A DNA stretch of 64,000 bases from CAYYFX01 sp964571855 (GCA_964571855.1 CAZNDO010000006.1:62001-126000), one strand, 5' to 3'; counted from the stretch's first letter, positions 49,784 to 57,200 are shown. The notes: a model not told the origin generated them from the letters alone. Made by a program: numbers and translations.

Positions 49784-49810
49784 GGGCGGCTCCCTTCCCG
49801 GTGCCGTCGA

Positions 49811-50677
49811 TCAGTTCAGGTGCGCTTCGAGGCGGCCGTGCCCGCCGCTCGTGCGGAGCCTGTGCAGCGCGCGGTCCTTCAGCTGGCGGATCCGCTCCTT
49901 CGACAGGTGCAGCTTATCGCCGATCTCGCCCAGGGTGTACGGCTCCTCCCCCGTCAGCCCGAAGTACAGGTTCAGGATGAGCTCTTCCCGCTGGTTCAGC
50001 GTTTCCACGGCGTCCCGCACGTCCTGCACGAGCTCCAGATCCTCCAGCCCGAGCTGCGGCGACTGCGTGTCCTCGTCCGCGATCCGGCTCAGCGGCGCCT
50101 CGCGATCCGCGTCGTCGTAGTCCGTGACCATGGAGTACGCGCGCACCGAAGCCATGGCCTCCTGGATCTCGTGGCTCGGGCGCCCGATGGCCGAGGCCAC
50201 CTCCGCGAGCGACGGCTCGCGCTCGAGCTTCTTCTCCAGCGCCTCCTCCGCGCGGCACACGTCGCGCAGCGTGTCCCGCCGGCTATGCGGGTAGTGCACC
50301 AGGTGGATCTGCTCCGCGAGCGCCTTGTTCAGGTTCCGGCGGATCCACCACACGGCGTAGGAGATGAAGGCGCAGCCGCGCCGCTCGTCGAAGCGGCGCG
50401 CGGCCTCGTACAGACCGAGGTTCCCTTCGGTCACGAGGTCCGCGAGGGGAACGCCCCGGTTCATGTACTTCTTGGCGATGTTCACGACGAACCGAAGGTT
50501 GGCCTGGACCAGCTCGTGGACCGCCGTCTCGTCGCCGCCACGGATCCGGCGGCCGAGTTCCCCCTCACGCTCCCGCGTGAGCAGGGGAATCCGGCCGATG
50601 TCCCGCAGGTACATTCCGAAGGAGTCGTCGAGGGGAACACGGTCTCGGCTCTTGGCCGCTGTGGACTTCGCGCTCAT
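49811..50677 (-). CDS. Sigma-70 family RNA polymerase sigma factor (group 2, RpoD/RpoS-like)
   Basis: A 288-residue sigma factor with all four regions. Region 1.2 DDSFGMYLRDIGRIPLLTRE, region 2 ANLRFVVNIAKKYMNRGVPL and AFISYAVWWIRRNLNKALAE, region 3 LEREPSLAEVASAIG, and region 4 LGEIGDKLHLSKERIRQLKD are clear. It is much shorter than a housekeeping RpoD and lacks region 1.1, which suggests a stress or stationary-phase factor. ATG at 50677 has GGGAGGGAATC. It leads an operon with the Fur-type regulator and the metallo-hydrolase. Confidence 0.93.
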   Translation of the reverse strand: MSAKSTAAKSRDRVPLDDSFGMYLRDIGRIPLLTREREGELGRRIRGGDETAVHELVQANLRFVVNIAKKYMNRGVPLADLVTEGNLGLYEAARRFDERRGCAFISYAVWWIRRNLNKALAEQIHLVHYPHSRRDTLRDVCRAEEALEKKLEREPSLAEVASAIGRPSHEIQEAMASVRAYSMVTDYDDADREAPLSRIADEDTQSPQLGLEDLELVQDVRDAVETLNQREELILNLYFGLTGEEPYTLGEIGDKLHLSKERIRQLKDRALHRLRTSGGHGRLEAHLN

Positions 50678-50755
50678 GATTCCCTCCCAGTCGGTCCCGG
50701 CAGGGTTCAGTCCGCCGGGGAGGTTCTTCGCGGAGTGCTCCCGAGAACCGTTCCT

Positions 50756-50799
50756 ATTAACGACGTCTTGCGACTGGATGTCAAGTGACTTCTGTCACT
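50756..50799 (-). promoter_or_regulatory. Sigma70 promoter with adjacent palindromic operator, sigma factor operon
   Basis: On the minus strand TTGACA (50779-50784) and GTTAAT (50756-50761) are 17 bases apart; the start would be near 50749. Immediately upstream and touching the -35 is a perfect palindrome, AGTGACTTCTGTCACT (50784-50799), a likely binding site. The 40 bases further upstream are unusually A+T-rich for this genome and could act as an UP element. Confidence 0.65.
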
Positions 50800-50844
50800 A
50801 GATTAATGGGTCATCTTCGAATTTACACCCCGATCAGGGAGTGA

Positions 50845-51687
50845 TCAGGGCCGGAAAACGCTTCCGCCATGCCGATCCAGGCGCTCGCTCGCCTCTTTTG
50901 GGGTGAGGATCTCGCGACCCTCCTCGATCTCCAGGGCGAACCGGCTGGGCGGGATGAGCCGGTCGAGGTCGACGCGCCCCATCCGGACCTCCAGGATCTC
51001 GCGGCGCACCGGGTCCACGATCTCGATGCGAAGCGGCCACGCCACTCCGTCGCGAACCGACCACTCGCTCCAGCGGATCTCGCGGTCCGAGCCGTCCCGG
51101 CGCCACGCGACCGGGAGCCCGGTGTCCGGGTCCAGCCGGAGGCGCCAGTCGGCGCTCCGGAGCACGGGCGGGCTCGTGCTCTCCCACCGCGCCGCCTCCC
51201 GGCACGGGTCCGCTTCGCAGGGATCCGCGCGCAACGCCACCCCGAGCTCGCGCGCGGAGAGCGGAAGGTCCAGCCATGCCGGATCGTCACGCTTCCCGAA
51301 GATCGCCACTCCCTCGCGCGGGATGTCGAGGCGGACGTTGCGCGCGTCCGCCACGAGATCGAAGACCGTGAAGAACGCGGCCGTCATGCCGCGCAGGCGC
51401 AGCGAGTCCGGCGGCACCCACGAGAGGGATCCGCGGCAGGCTTCGGAGTCCCCCGTTCCGTCCAACCCGCGCCAGGTCAGCTCCAGTGCCGCGCGCGCCG
51501 TGGTGAACGCCGACGCGCGATCGTGCAACCGCGCGAGCGCGGCATCGACCGTGGGCTCGGGGCCGTCCCAGGCGGCCGGCGGCGGGGGCGGTGGCCCCGA
51601 GCATCCCGAGGCGAGGACCACCGCCGCTGCCACGCCGGGGATCGCGGCGGCCGCACGTCCGCGGAGTCGGGCCCGGCCCGCGGTCAT
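50845..51687 (-). CDS. Lipoprotein, LolA/DUF4292-like
   Basis: A 280-residue lipoprotein: signal ends VVLASGCSG (Cys near 29) followed by a proline run. The mature chain (RASAFTTARAALELTWRG, LSWVPPDSLRLRGM, VFDLVADARNVRLDIPREG, DPDTGLPVAWRRDGSDREI, RREILEVRMGRVDLDRLIPP) follows the half-barrel pattern of LolA/LppM-like or DUF4292 proteins that shield lipids or precursors in the periplasm. ATG at 51687 overlaps the rhomboid stop (ATGA), so the two may act together at the membrane. The exact family is uncertain. Confidence 0.72.
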   Translation of the reverse strand: MTAGRARLRGRAAAAIPGVAAAVVLASGCSGPPPPPPAAWDGPEPTVDAALARLHDRASAFTTARAALELTWRGLDGTGDSEACRGSLSWVPPDSLRLRGMTAAFFTVFDLVADARNVRLDIPREGVAIFGKRDDPAWLDLPLSARELGVALRADPCEADPCREAARWESTSPPVLRSADWRLRLDPDTGLPVAWRRDGSDREIRWSEWSVRDGVAWPLRIEIVDPVRREILEVRMGRVDLDRLIPPSRFALEIEEGREILTPKEASERLDRHGGSVFRP

Positions 51688-52355
51688 CCGCGACCCCAGG
51701 GCCGTGCGCGGTGACCCCGTCGCCCGGCCATGAAGACCGCGCCCGTGGCGAATCCTCCGAGGTGCTCGAACCATGCCACGCCTCCGCGCGACCCGCCGCC
51801 GAGCTCGGCCGCGCCGTTCAGGACCTGCAGCAGCAGCCAGTAGCCGATGACGAGGCCCGCCGGCCACCTCACCCATCGGAGGAAGACGAACAGGAACAGG
51901 ATGGAGTGGATGCGCGCGCCCGGCCAGCGGATCAGGTAGGCCGCGAGGACTCCGGAGATGGCGCCGCTCGCCCCGATGGTGGGCAGCGTGGAGCCGGCGT
52001 TGGTGGCGAAGTGCGCGAGGTGCCCGCCCAGGCCCGATGCCGCGTAGAAGAGGAGGAACCGCACCGGACCGAGGACGTCCTCCACGTTGTTCCCGAAGAC
52101 CCACAGGTAGATCAGGTTGCTGCCCAGGTGCAGCAGGTTCCCGTGGAGGAACATGGAGGTCAGGAGCGTCGGCGCAACGTCGGCGATCGCGGGACCACGG
52201 AACGCGGACGGCGTGAACCCGTGCGCCTGGACCGCGGCGGCGCCGCCGGCGAGGAGCTGCCAGGCGAAGACGGCCACGTTGGCCGCGAGCAGTGCACCCG
52301 TGATCCACGGAACGCGGCGCACGGGGTTCTCGTCGCGGATGGGGAGCAGGATCAC
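51684..52355 (-). CDS. Rhomboid family intramembrane serine protease
   Basis: A 223-residue membrane protein with six predicted segments. The catalytic serine motif GASGAISGVLAAYLI, the oxyanion region LHGNLLHLGSNLIYLWVFG and the catalytic histidine in FEHLGGFATGAVFMAG are present. The N-terminus IRDENPVRRVPWITGALLAAN is the common form in this family. The start is GTG at 52355. It is coupled to a lipoprotein gene downstream. Confidence 0.93.
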   Translation of the reverse strand: MILLPIRDENPVRRVPWITGALLAANVAVFAWQLLAGGAAAVQAHGFTPSAFRGPAIADVAPTLLTSMFLHGNLLHLGSNLIYLWVFGNNVEDVLGPVRFLLFYAASGLGGHLAHFATNAGSTLPTIGASGAISGVLAAYLIRWPGARIHSILFLFVFLRWVRWPAGLVIGYWLLLQVLNGAAELGGGSRGGVAWFEHLGGFATGAVFMAGRRGHRARPWGRG

Positions 52356-52488
52356 GGGTTCTCCGACGCGATTCCGGCCGCCGGGAGGACCGCGGGGGTC
52401 CGGCGGCGGCGAGGGAGCCGGTCGGTCCTCCGGGGACGGCGGCGCCCGCGGCGCCGCGCCCCGCGCCGGCCCGACGCCGGCGCCCGCA

Positions 52489-52908
52489 TCAGCGGGTGAA
52501 CGTGTTCGACTCCACGATGAGCATCTTCAGCCCGTAGTTCAGGAACGCCACGTCGATCGCGCGCCGGCTGCCCGGGAGATCCCGGCGCCGCACCACGCGG
52601 CCCACGTCCCGCCACGTCTGGTGGTAGATGAACTCGCCCACCTCGTAGGACTCCTCCGGGATGTACGTGCGGAACTCCTCGGGCGCCGGGGCGCCGAAGT
52701 CCCCCACGTCCCGCGGATTCGCGAGCACATCCTGGTCCTCGTCGTACTCGCAGCAGATCAGGGCGTTCGTGGCCAGGCAGTTCAGCCAGATGAGCCCGGT
52801 GTCGTCGGGCGGCCGCACCACGCGCATCTTGCGCCGCTTGCCGTCCCGGGGATTCACGACGTACTTGATCTGCTTCGGGCCGGTGGGGCTCTCGACGGTT
52901 ACGGACAT
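52489..52908 (-). CDS. Small protein of unknown function
   Basis: A 139-residue soluble protein that I do not recognise. It starts MSVTVESPTGPKQIKYVVNP after an excellent ribosome site (CAGGAGGATCGA). The middle has IWLNCLATNALICCEYDEDQ with adjacent cysteines, and the end YGLKMLIVESNTFTR is hydrophobic then polar. No signal or membrane segment is visible. It stands alone between a rhomboid gene and a long non-coding stretch, and has its own likely promoter near 53021-53049. Confidence 0.75.
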   Translation of the reverse strand: MSVTVESPTGPKQIKYVVNPRDGKRRKMRVVRPPDDTGLIWLNCLATNALICCEYDEDQDVLANPRDVGDFGAPAPEEFRTYIPEESYEVGEFIYHQTWRDVGRVVRRRDLPGSRRAIDVAFLNYGLKMLIVESNTFTR

Positions 52909-53020
52909 TCGATCCTCCTGCGCCGTGCGTCCGGGCCAGGAGCGCCGGACGCGTGGGGTCCGCTGCGATCCCCGCGGGACCGCCGCCCGTGTTGTGAAGG
53001 GCCCGGGTGCAATCCGGCAC

Positions 53021-53049
53021 AACACATCAGAAACTGCGAAGATTGTCAA
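53021..53049 (-). promoter_or_regulatory. Possible promoter of the 52489-52908 gene
   Basis: The minus strand has a perfect TTGACA (53044-53049) but only a poor -10, TGTGTT (53021-53026), after 17 bases. The leader would be about 105 bases long. Confidence 0.35.
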
Positions 53050-53348
53050 GCAGAAAGGAAAGCCAGCGGAGCGGTATCTCGTTTCCGGAGCGGGACTTCG
53101 CGAGCCCGCCCGGAACCGGTTCCTGAACCTCGCCCTCCGCAACAACCCTGGTCACCCAACCCCGACTCCCCGCCAGCGGTTCCCCGGACGGGTGGTTCGG
53201 AGATCGCGGACGGGAGGCCGTTCGGCCGTCCGAGGGTGTCTCCCCCACCCGAACCCTGCGGTGCAACCTGTTGCCGGGAGATCACTTGTCCGATGGCGGA
53301 CGCCCGTGGCCGGGCCATCCACGATCTGCGCGCCACGAGAAAGCGGAA
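53050..53348. other. Non-coding stretch with no recognised feature
   Basis: These 299 bases lie between the promoter of the unknown small gene and the terminator of the H1-like gene. Only short frames with atypical composition cross it on either strand. I see no tRNA, hairpin array or repeat that stands out. Confidence 0.5.
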
Positions 53349-53376
53349 GGGGCGGGGAGCTTTCGCCCCCCGCCCC
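53349..53376 (-). terminator. Hairpin terminator of the H1-like gene
   Basis: Nine-pair stem GGGGCGGGG (53349-53357) with CCCCGCCCC (53368-53376) and a ten-base loop, placed 19 bases after the stop of the H1-like gene. On the minus strand it is followed by TTCCGCTTTCT. Confidence 0.65.
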
Positions 53377-53394
53377 CATCCACGTGGCCGCGAA

Positions 53395-53550
53395 TCAGGC
53401 CTTCTTGGCGCGACGACGACGCTTGGCCTTGCCCTTGGCCTTGGCCTTCGCCTTGGCCTTGCTCTTCCGACGGACCTTGCGCTTCGCCTTCGCCTTGCCC
53501 TTGCCAGCGGACTTCGCCTTGGCCTTCGCCTTCGAGCGAGCCATCGCCAT
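53395..53550 (-). CDS. Histone H1-like Lys/Ala-rich small basic protein
   Basis: A 51-residue protein made almost wholly of Lys, Ala and Arg: it begins MAMARSKAKAKAK, continues SAGKGKAKAKRKVRRKSKAK and ends KRRRRAKKA. About 20 lysines and 7 arginines and no acidic residue give a strong positive charge. Such AK-repeat chains are found in histone H1-like DNA-binding proteins of bacteria (Hc1/Hc2, HupN-type tails). ATG at 53550 is preferred, since GGGAGG lies seven bases upstream; a second ATG at 53544 is possible. A clean terminator follows. DNA compaction or RNA binding is the likely role. Confidence 0.78.
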   Translation of the reverse strand: MAMARSKAKAKAKSAGKGKAKAKRKVRRKSKAKAKAKAKGKAKRRRRAKKA

Positions 53551-53576
53551 TCCTGTTCCTCCCGTGGATTGTCCTG

Positions 53577-53608
53577 ACCCGGTACCGGGTCTTCCGTTTC
53601 CGGAAACG
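53577..53608. promoter_or_regulatory. Two adjacent perfect palindromes upstream of the H1-like gene
   Basis: ACCCGGTACCGGGT (53577-53590) and CGTTTCCGGAAACG (53595-53608) are both perfect 14-base palindromes, four bases apart, 27-58 bases before the ATG. They may be operator sites or stack as hairpins in the leader. Confidence 0.45.
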
Positions 53609-53671
53609 ACGCCCCCGGCTGCGATCAGCCCGGGCTTGAAGCGCCGCGTGACCCCCGCCCTCGAGCGGCGG

Positions 53672-54052
53672 TCACTTCGCGCTTCGACTCGCTTCCGCAG
53701 CCGAACGGAGGAGCCGGTCCACCACGGACCGGAACTCCTCCAGATCGAACGGCTTCTTCACGCGTGCCACTGCGTCCCGCCACTCGAGGGGTCTCCGCGC
53801 ATCCGGGTCCGTGGTCATGAGAACGACCTTGGCCCCCGGTCGAACACGTCGGAGCTCCTCCACCAGCCCCCGTCCACCCCCTCGACGTTCCGGAGCGATC
53901 AGGAGATCGAACGGTGTCCGTTCCATCATCTCGATCGCCTCCGCCCGGTCCGCCGCCGTCTCCACCCGATATCCGGCATCCGCCAGATCCAGCGCGAGAG
54001 TGCGCGACGTGACCGGCTCGTCGTCGACCAGGATCAGGAGTCGCTTGGACAT
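53672..54052 (-). CDS. Atypical response-regulator receiver lacking phospho-acceptor Asp
   Basis: A 126-residue stand-alone CheY-like receiver. MSKRLLILVDDEPVTSRTLA has the acidic pair (Asp10, Asp11), Thr80 in VVLMTTD and Lys100 in VKKPFDLEEF are kept. At the place of the phosphorylated Asp the chain reads FDLLIAPERRGGG; the aligned residue is Pro54 (Ala53 before it), so normal phosphorylation is excluded. ATG at 54052 has GGTGG at five bases; an upstream ATG at 54073 is possible but unlike the family. A sigma54-type promoter lies upstream, and an NtrC-type activator and kinase genes follow on the same strand. Confidence 0.85.
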   Translation of the reverse strand: MSKRLLILVDDEPVTSRTLALDLADAGYRVETAADRAEAIEMMERTPFDLLIAPERRGGGRGLVEELRRVRPGAKVVLMTTDPDARRPLEWRDAVARVKKPFDLEEFRSVVDRLLRSAAEASRSAK

Positions 54053-54145
54053 CCGAACCACCCGACCTTGCAAGGTGGCGATCCCTCCGAGCTCACGCTC
54101 CAGCGTCGAGCGCGGGACGCAGGTTCACGACGTGCACTGGTCTCT

Positions 54146-54161
54146 AGCACGTCACGTGCCA
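54146..54161 (-). promoter_or_regulatory. Sigma54 (-24/-12) promoter of the pseudo-receiver gene
   Basis: The minus strand reads TGGCACGTGACGTGCT. It matches the sigma54 consensus TGGCAC-N5-TTGCW at all fixed positions but one, with the GG and GC at the required spacing. The start would be near 54136, about 84 bases before the ATG at 54052. The 13-base core is also palindromic (GCACGT-C-ACGTGC), so a repressor site cannot be excluded. Confidence 0.6.
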
Positions 54162-54294
54162 GCATCCGAACACCATCGCGCGCGCACACGATCGCGATGC
54201 GACGACGGACGACGAATGCGCGGTAACTCGCCATTCACGGCGTGCTTTCGGCGATCTCGACAGGAATCAAGTGAGCGCGGCCGCGCGCGCGACG

Positions 54295-54308
54295 CGATGC
54301 GTGCATCG
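54295..54308. promoter_or_regulatory. Palindrome, candidate enhancer site for the NtrC-type activator
   Basis: CGATGCGTGCATCG is a near-complete dyad (six-base arms CGATGC and GCATCG around GT) about 135-160 bases upstream of the sigma54 promoter, the usual distance for an activator-binding enhancer. Confidence 0.35.
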
Positions 54309-54370
54309 TGGCTCGACGGGGGAAAGCGTCAAAAGATTCGACAGCGCGGCGCGCGCGCCGTCCATTTCCT

Positions 54371-55765
54371 TTACGACGTGCGCGTCGCGGACTCCGCGCG
54401 CTCCGCGTCGGCGAGCGACGCGTGCCCGTACATCTTGAGCTTGTTGAGCAGCGTCTGCCGCGTGATGCCGAGGATCTCGGCGGCGCGCGTGCGATTCCCC
54501 TCGGTCTCCTCGAGCACGCGGAAGATGTGCTCGCGCTCGACCTCGGCCAGCGGCCGCGGATTGCGGTCCATCAGGCCCCGCGCGCGCCCGAGCAGCGAGC
54601 TGCCGCGCAGCTTCTGCGAGAGGTGCTCCGGACGGATGACGTCGCAGTCCTCCAGCAGCACCACCCTCTCGATGGCGTTCCGCAGCTCCCGGACGTTTCC
54701 CGGCCAGGAGTAGCTCTCGAGGCACTCCAGCGCCTCGTCCGAGAGGCTCAGCTCGGGCTTGCCCGCCTGGGCGCGGAACTCCTCCACGAACCGGTTGGCC
54801 AGGTAGGAGATGTCCCCCTCCCGCTCCCGCAGGCTGGGCAGCGTGACGTTGATCACCTTGAGCCGGTGCAGGAGGTCGCTCCGGAACTCGCCGCACTCGG
54901 TGGCCGCGTCCAGGTCCTTGTTCGTGGCCGCCACGATCCGGACGTCCAGCGCGCGGTCCTCCCGGCCGCCGAGCCGCCGGAAGCTCCGCTCCTCGATGAA
55001 CGTGAGCAGCTTCGCCTGGGCGGCCGCGCCCGCGTCCCCGATCTCGTCCAGGAACAGCGTGCCGCCGTCGGCGATCTCGGCCAGTCCCTTCCGCGTCTCC
55101 TGCGCGTCCGTGAACGTGCCCCGCTCGTGGCCGAACAGCTCGCTCTCGAACAGGGAGTCCGGGATGGCGGAGCAGTTCAGTTTCACGAAGGGCTGCGCGG
55201 CCCGGTCCGACTCCGAGTGGACCGATCGCGCCACGAGTTCCTTGCCGGTGCCCGTCTCCCCCTGGATCAGGACGGTGCGGGCGCCGGACCGGACGATCTT
55301 CCGGACCGTCTCCCGCACGGACTCGATCTCGTCGGACTCGCCGAGGATCCGGTCCAGGCCGATGCGGCTGCCGGATCCCGCGGCGCGGGCCTCGCGCAGC
55401 CGGGAGGTGCGCAGCGTCTGCGAGATGCACCGGACCATCTCGTCGAGGTCGTACGGTTTCTGGACGTAGTCCTCCGCGCCCAGCTTCATGGCCTGCACGA
55501 CGTCCTGCACGTCCCCGTACGCGGAGATCATGATGGCCACGGTGGACGGCCACCTGCGCTTCAGGTCCCGCAGCACATCCAGGCCCGAGGCCTCGCCCAG
55601 CTTCAGGTCCACGACGGCCACGTCCGGCCGCTGCTCCTCGGCACTGCGGAGCGCGCCGCGCACCGTGTCCGCCGTGCGGACGGAGAACCCCTCCTCCTCC
55701 AGCGCCCGGCGGAGCGTGGTGCGGACGATGGCCTCGTCGTCGATCACCAGGATGCGATCGCTCAC
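54371..55765 (-). CDS. Sigma54-dependent response regulator, NtrC family
   Basis: A 464-residue activator in three parts. The receiver RILVIDDEAIVRTTLRRALE has phospho-acceptor Asp53 (AVVDLKLGEASGLD) and Lys in VQKPYDL. The AAA+ domain (about 138-375) has Walker A GETGTGKE, the L1 loop as GTFTDA instead of GAFTGA, Walker B GGTLFLDEIGD and the arginine-finger region FRSDLLHRLKVINVTLP. The C-terminal Fis-type helix-turn-helix is EETEGNRTRAAEILGITRQT. GTG at 55765 overlaps the kinase stop (GTGA). It probably drives the sigma54 promoter at 54146-54161. Confidence 0.95.
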   Translation of the reverse strand: MSDRILVIDDEAIVRTTLRRALEEEGFSVRTADTVRGALRSAEEQRPDVAVVDLKLGEASGLDVLRDLKRRWPSTVAIMISAYGDVQDVVQAMKLGAEDYVQKPYDLDEMVRCISQTLRTSRLREARAAGSGSRIGLDRILGESDEIESVRETVRKIVRSGARTVLIQGETGTGKELVARSVHSESDRAAQPFVKLNCSAIPDSLFESELFGHERGTFTDAQETRKGLAEIADGGTLFLDEIGDAGAAAQAKLLTFIEERSFRRLGGREDRALDVRIVAATNKDLDAATECGEFRSDLLHRLKVINVTLPSLREREGDISYLANRFVEEFRAQAGKPELSLSDEALECLESYSWPGNVRELRNAIERVVLLEDCDVIRPEHLSQKLRGSSLLGRARGLMDRNPRPLAEVEREHIFRVLEETEGNRTRAAEILGITRQTLLNKLKMYGHASLADAERAESATRTS

Positions 55766-57018
55766 CGCCCCACCTCCTCGCGCACCACGCCCACCGGCTC
55801 CTCCGCCCGGCCGGCCGACTTGGCCTTCGCCTCGGCGATCTCCCCGGCCTTCGCCCGCATCCCGGCGGCGCGCGGGATGGGCAGGATGACAGTGAACCGG
55901 GCGCCGCCGTCGGAGTTGTTCGCCGCGGAGATGAGCCCGCCGTGCGCCCGGCAGATGCGCTGGCTGATGGACAGCCCCAGGCCCATCCCCTTCGAGTTGG
56001 AGGAGATGAACGGCTCGAAGATCTCGCCGGAGTTCCCGTCCGGGATACCGGGGCCCGTGTCCGAGAACGCGATCCGGACGCTCGTGGGCTCCGCCCGGTT
56101 CGATCGGGGACTCAGCCAGCTCGAGACCCGCAGCGTGCCGCCCTTCCGGCGCATGGCGTTGCGGGCGTTCATCAGGATGTTCAGGAAGACCTCGCGGATC
56201 ATGCCGCCGTCCACGTTGAGCAGGGGCAGCTCCGGCTCGAGGTCCGCCACCAGCTCCACACCCGCGGACTCCAGGGTTTCCCGGGCCAGGGCCAGGGTGT
56301 CGGCCAGGATGCGGTGGACGTTCGTCAGGCGCCGGCGGGGTGCGGGCGGCCGCGAATAGGCCAGGAAGTCCGAGATGACCGCCTCGATCCGGTCCAGCTC
56401 CTTGATGGACGCGGACAGGCTCTCGCGGTTCCCGTCGTCCCGGTCCAGATGCTTGAGCACGTACTGGATGGTGGTGCGGATCCCCGTGAGGGGGTTCCGG
56501 ATCTCGTGGGCGATCCCCGCGGAGATCTTCCCGAGCGACAGCAGGCGACGGGTCTCCGCCCCGAAGCTGCCGATCCACTCCCCCTCCCCGGCGTTCCGCA
56601 GCACCCCCACGCACAGGAGCCCGCCGGCCGGGGCCCGGGTGGACGTGTACGCGGACTCCAGGAAGTTCACGTCGCCGTCCTTCGACGGGATGAGCGTGGG
56701 GACGACGGACCGGGACGCCCGGTCCGCGAGCAGGGACTCCAGGGGGCACCCTCCGTCGCACAGGAGGGTGCCGTCCACGTCCTGGCAGCGGAGGATCTCC
56801 GTGCAGGGGCGGCCGATTGCCTCCTGCCGCTCCCAGCCGAGCGTGGATTCCGCCGACGCGGAGAACTCGACGATCCGCTTCCCGTCGTCCACCACGACGA
56901 TGGCGTCGCGGTTCGCCGAGAGGAGCGCATCCAGTACGCCGGAGTGGACGTCCCGCTCGAGCACGGAACGCGAGTGCGTGGAGGGCCGGCTCCAGCGCTT
57001 CTTGCGGCGGGGACTCAT
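55762..57018 (-). CDS. PAS-domain sensor histidine kinase, NtrB-like
   Basis: A 418-residue soluble kinase with no membrane segment, so it senses a cytoplasmic signal. A PAS domain (about 27-143) carries three cysteines in ILRCQDVDGTLLCDGGCPL (78, 87, 91), a C-x8-C-x3-C pattern that may bind a metal or react to redox state. The H-box is KISAGIAHEIRNPLTGIRTT (His171); the N box NILMNARNAM, G1 FSDTGPGIPDG and G2 GMGLGLSISQRIC are intact. ATG at 57018 has GGGAA upstream; earlier in-frame starts give an unlikely N-terminus. It is the first gene of the two-component operon. Confidence 0.92.
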   Translation of the reverse strand: MSPRRKKRWSRPSTHSRSVLERDVHSGVLDALLSANRDAIVVVDDGKRIVEFSASAESTLGWERQEAIGRPCTEILRCQDVDGTLLCDGGCPLESLLADRASRSVVPTLIPSKDGDVNFLESAYTSTRAPAGGLLCVGVLRNAGEGEWIGSFGAETRRLLSLGKISAGIAHEIRNPLTGIRTTIQYVLKHLDRDDGNRESLSASIKELDRIEAVISDFLAYSRPPAPRRRLTNVHRILADTLALARETLESAGVELVADLEPELPLLNVDGGMIREVFLNILMNARNAMRRKGGTLRVSSWLSPRSNRAEPTSVRIAFSDTGPGIPDGNSGEIFEPFISSNSKGMGLGLSISQRICRAHGGLISAANNSDGGARFTVILPIPRAAGMRAKAGEIAEAKAKSAGRAEEPVGVVREEVGR

Positions 57019-57064
57019 CGCGTCGTTCCCTCGCGCGGGACACGGAGAGCGTGCGTCGTGCGGG

Positions 57065-57093
57065 AACGTAGGCGACGCGGCGCGCGCGGTCAA
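57065..57093 (-). promoter_or_regulatory. Sigma70 promoter of the kinase-activator operon
   Basis: Minus strand TTGACC (57088-57093), 17 bases, TACGTT (57065-57070). A start near 57058 leaves a leader of about 40 bases before ATG 57018. Confidence 0.65.
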
Positions 57094-57168
57094 CACGATT
57101 CCCGCCGTTCGACGCCGTCACGCGCCGGACGCGCGCGGAACGATGCGCGTGCGTGCGCGCGAACGCAC

Positions 57169-57200
57169 GACGGGGAGGACTCTCGCGAGTCCTCCCCGTC
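57169..57200 (-). terminator. Terminator hairpin after groEL
   Basis: A perfect 14-pair stem (GACGGGGAGGACTC with GAGTCCTCCCCGTC) and TCGC loop lies 25 bases past the groEL stop. No T-run follows, but the position and stem strength fit a transcription end that also insulates the next operon. Confidence 0.7.

Larger units (their letters stand above)
54053..54370. other. Intergenic region with sigma54 control signals
   Basis: These 318 bases between the activator gene and the pseudo-receiver gene contain no coding frame of native composition. They hold the sigma54-like promoter at 54146-54161 and the palindrome at 54295-54308, and several further short GC-rich inverted repeats. Confidence 0.6.

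Noticed and set aside
50832..50850. Direct repeat GATCAGGG-AGT-GATCAGGG
   Set aside because: Only two short copies, partly inside the end of the lipoprotein gene; likely chance, although a regulator site is not excluded.
52352..52488. Extra minus-strand frame ending next to the rhomboid start
   Set aside because: The frame is mostly a shadow of the unknown 139-residue gene; the remainder is Arg/Pro-rich with no start signal.
53180..53300. tRNA-like GGTTCGG segment
   Set aside because: No acceptor stem or anticodon arm can be drawn around it on either strand.
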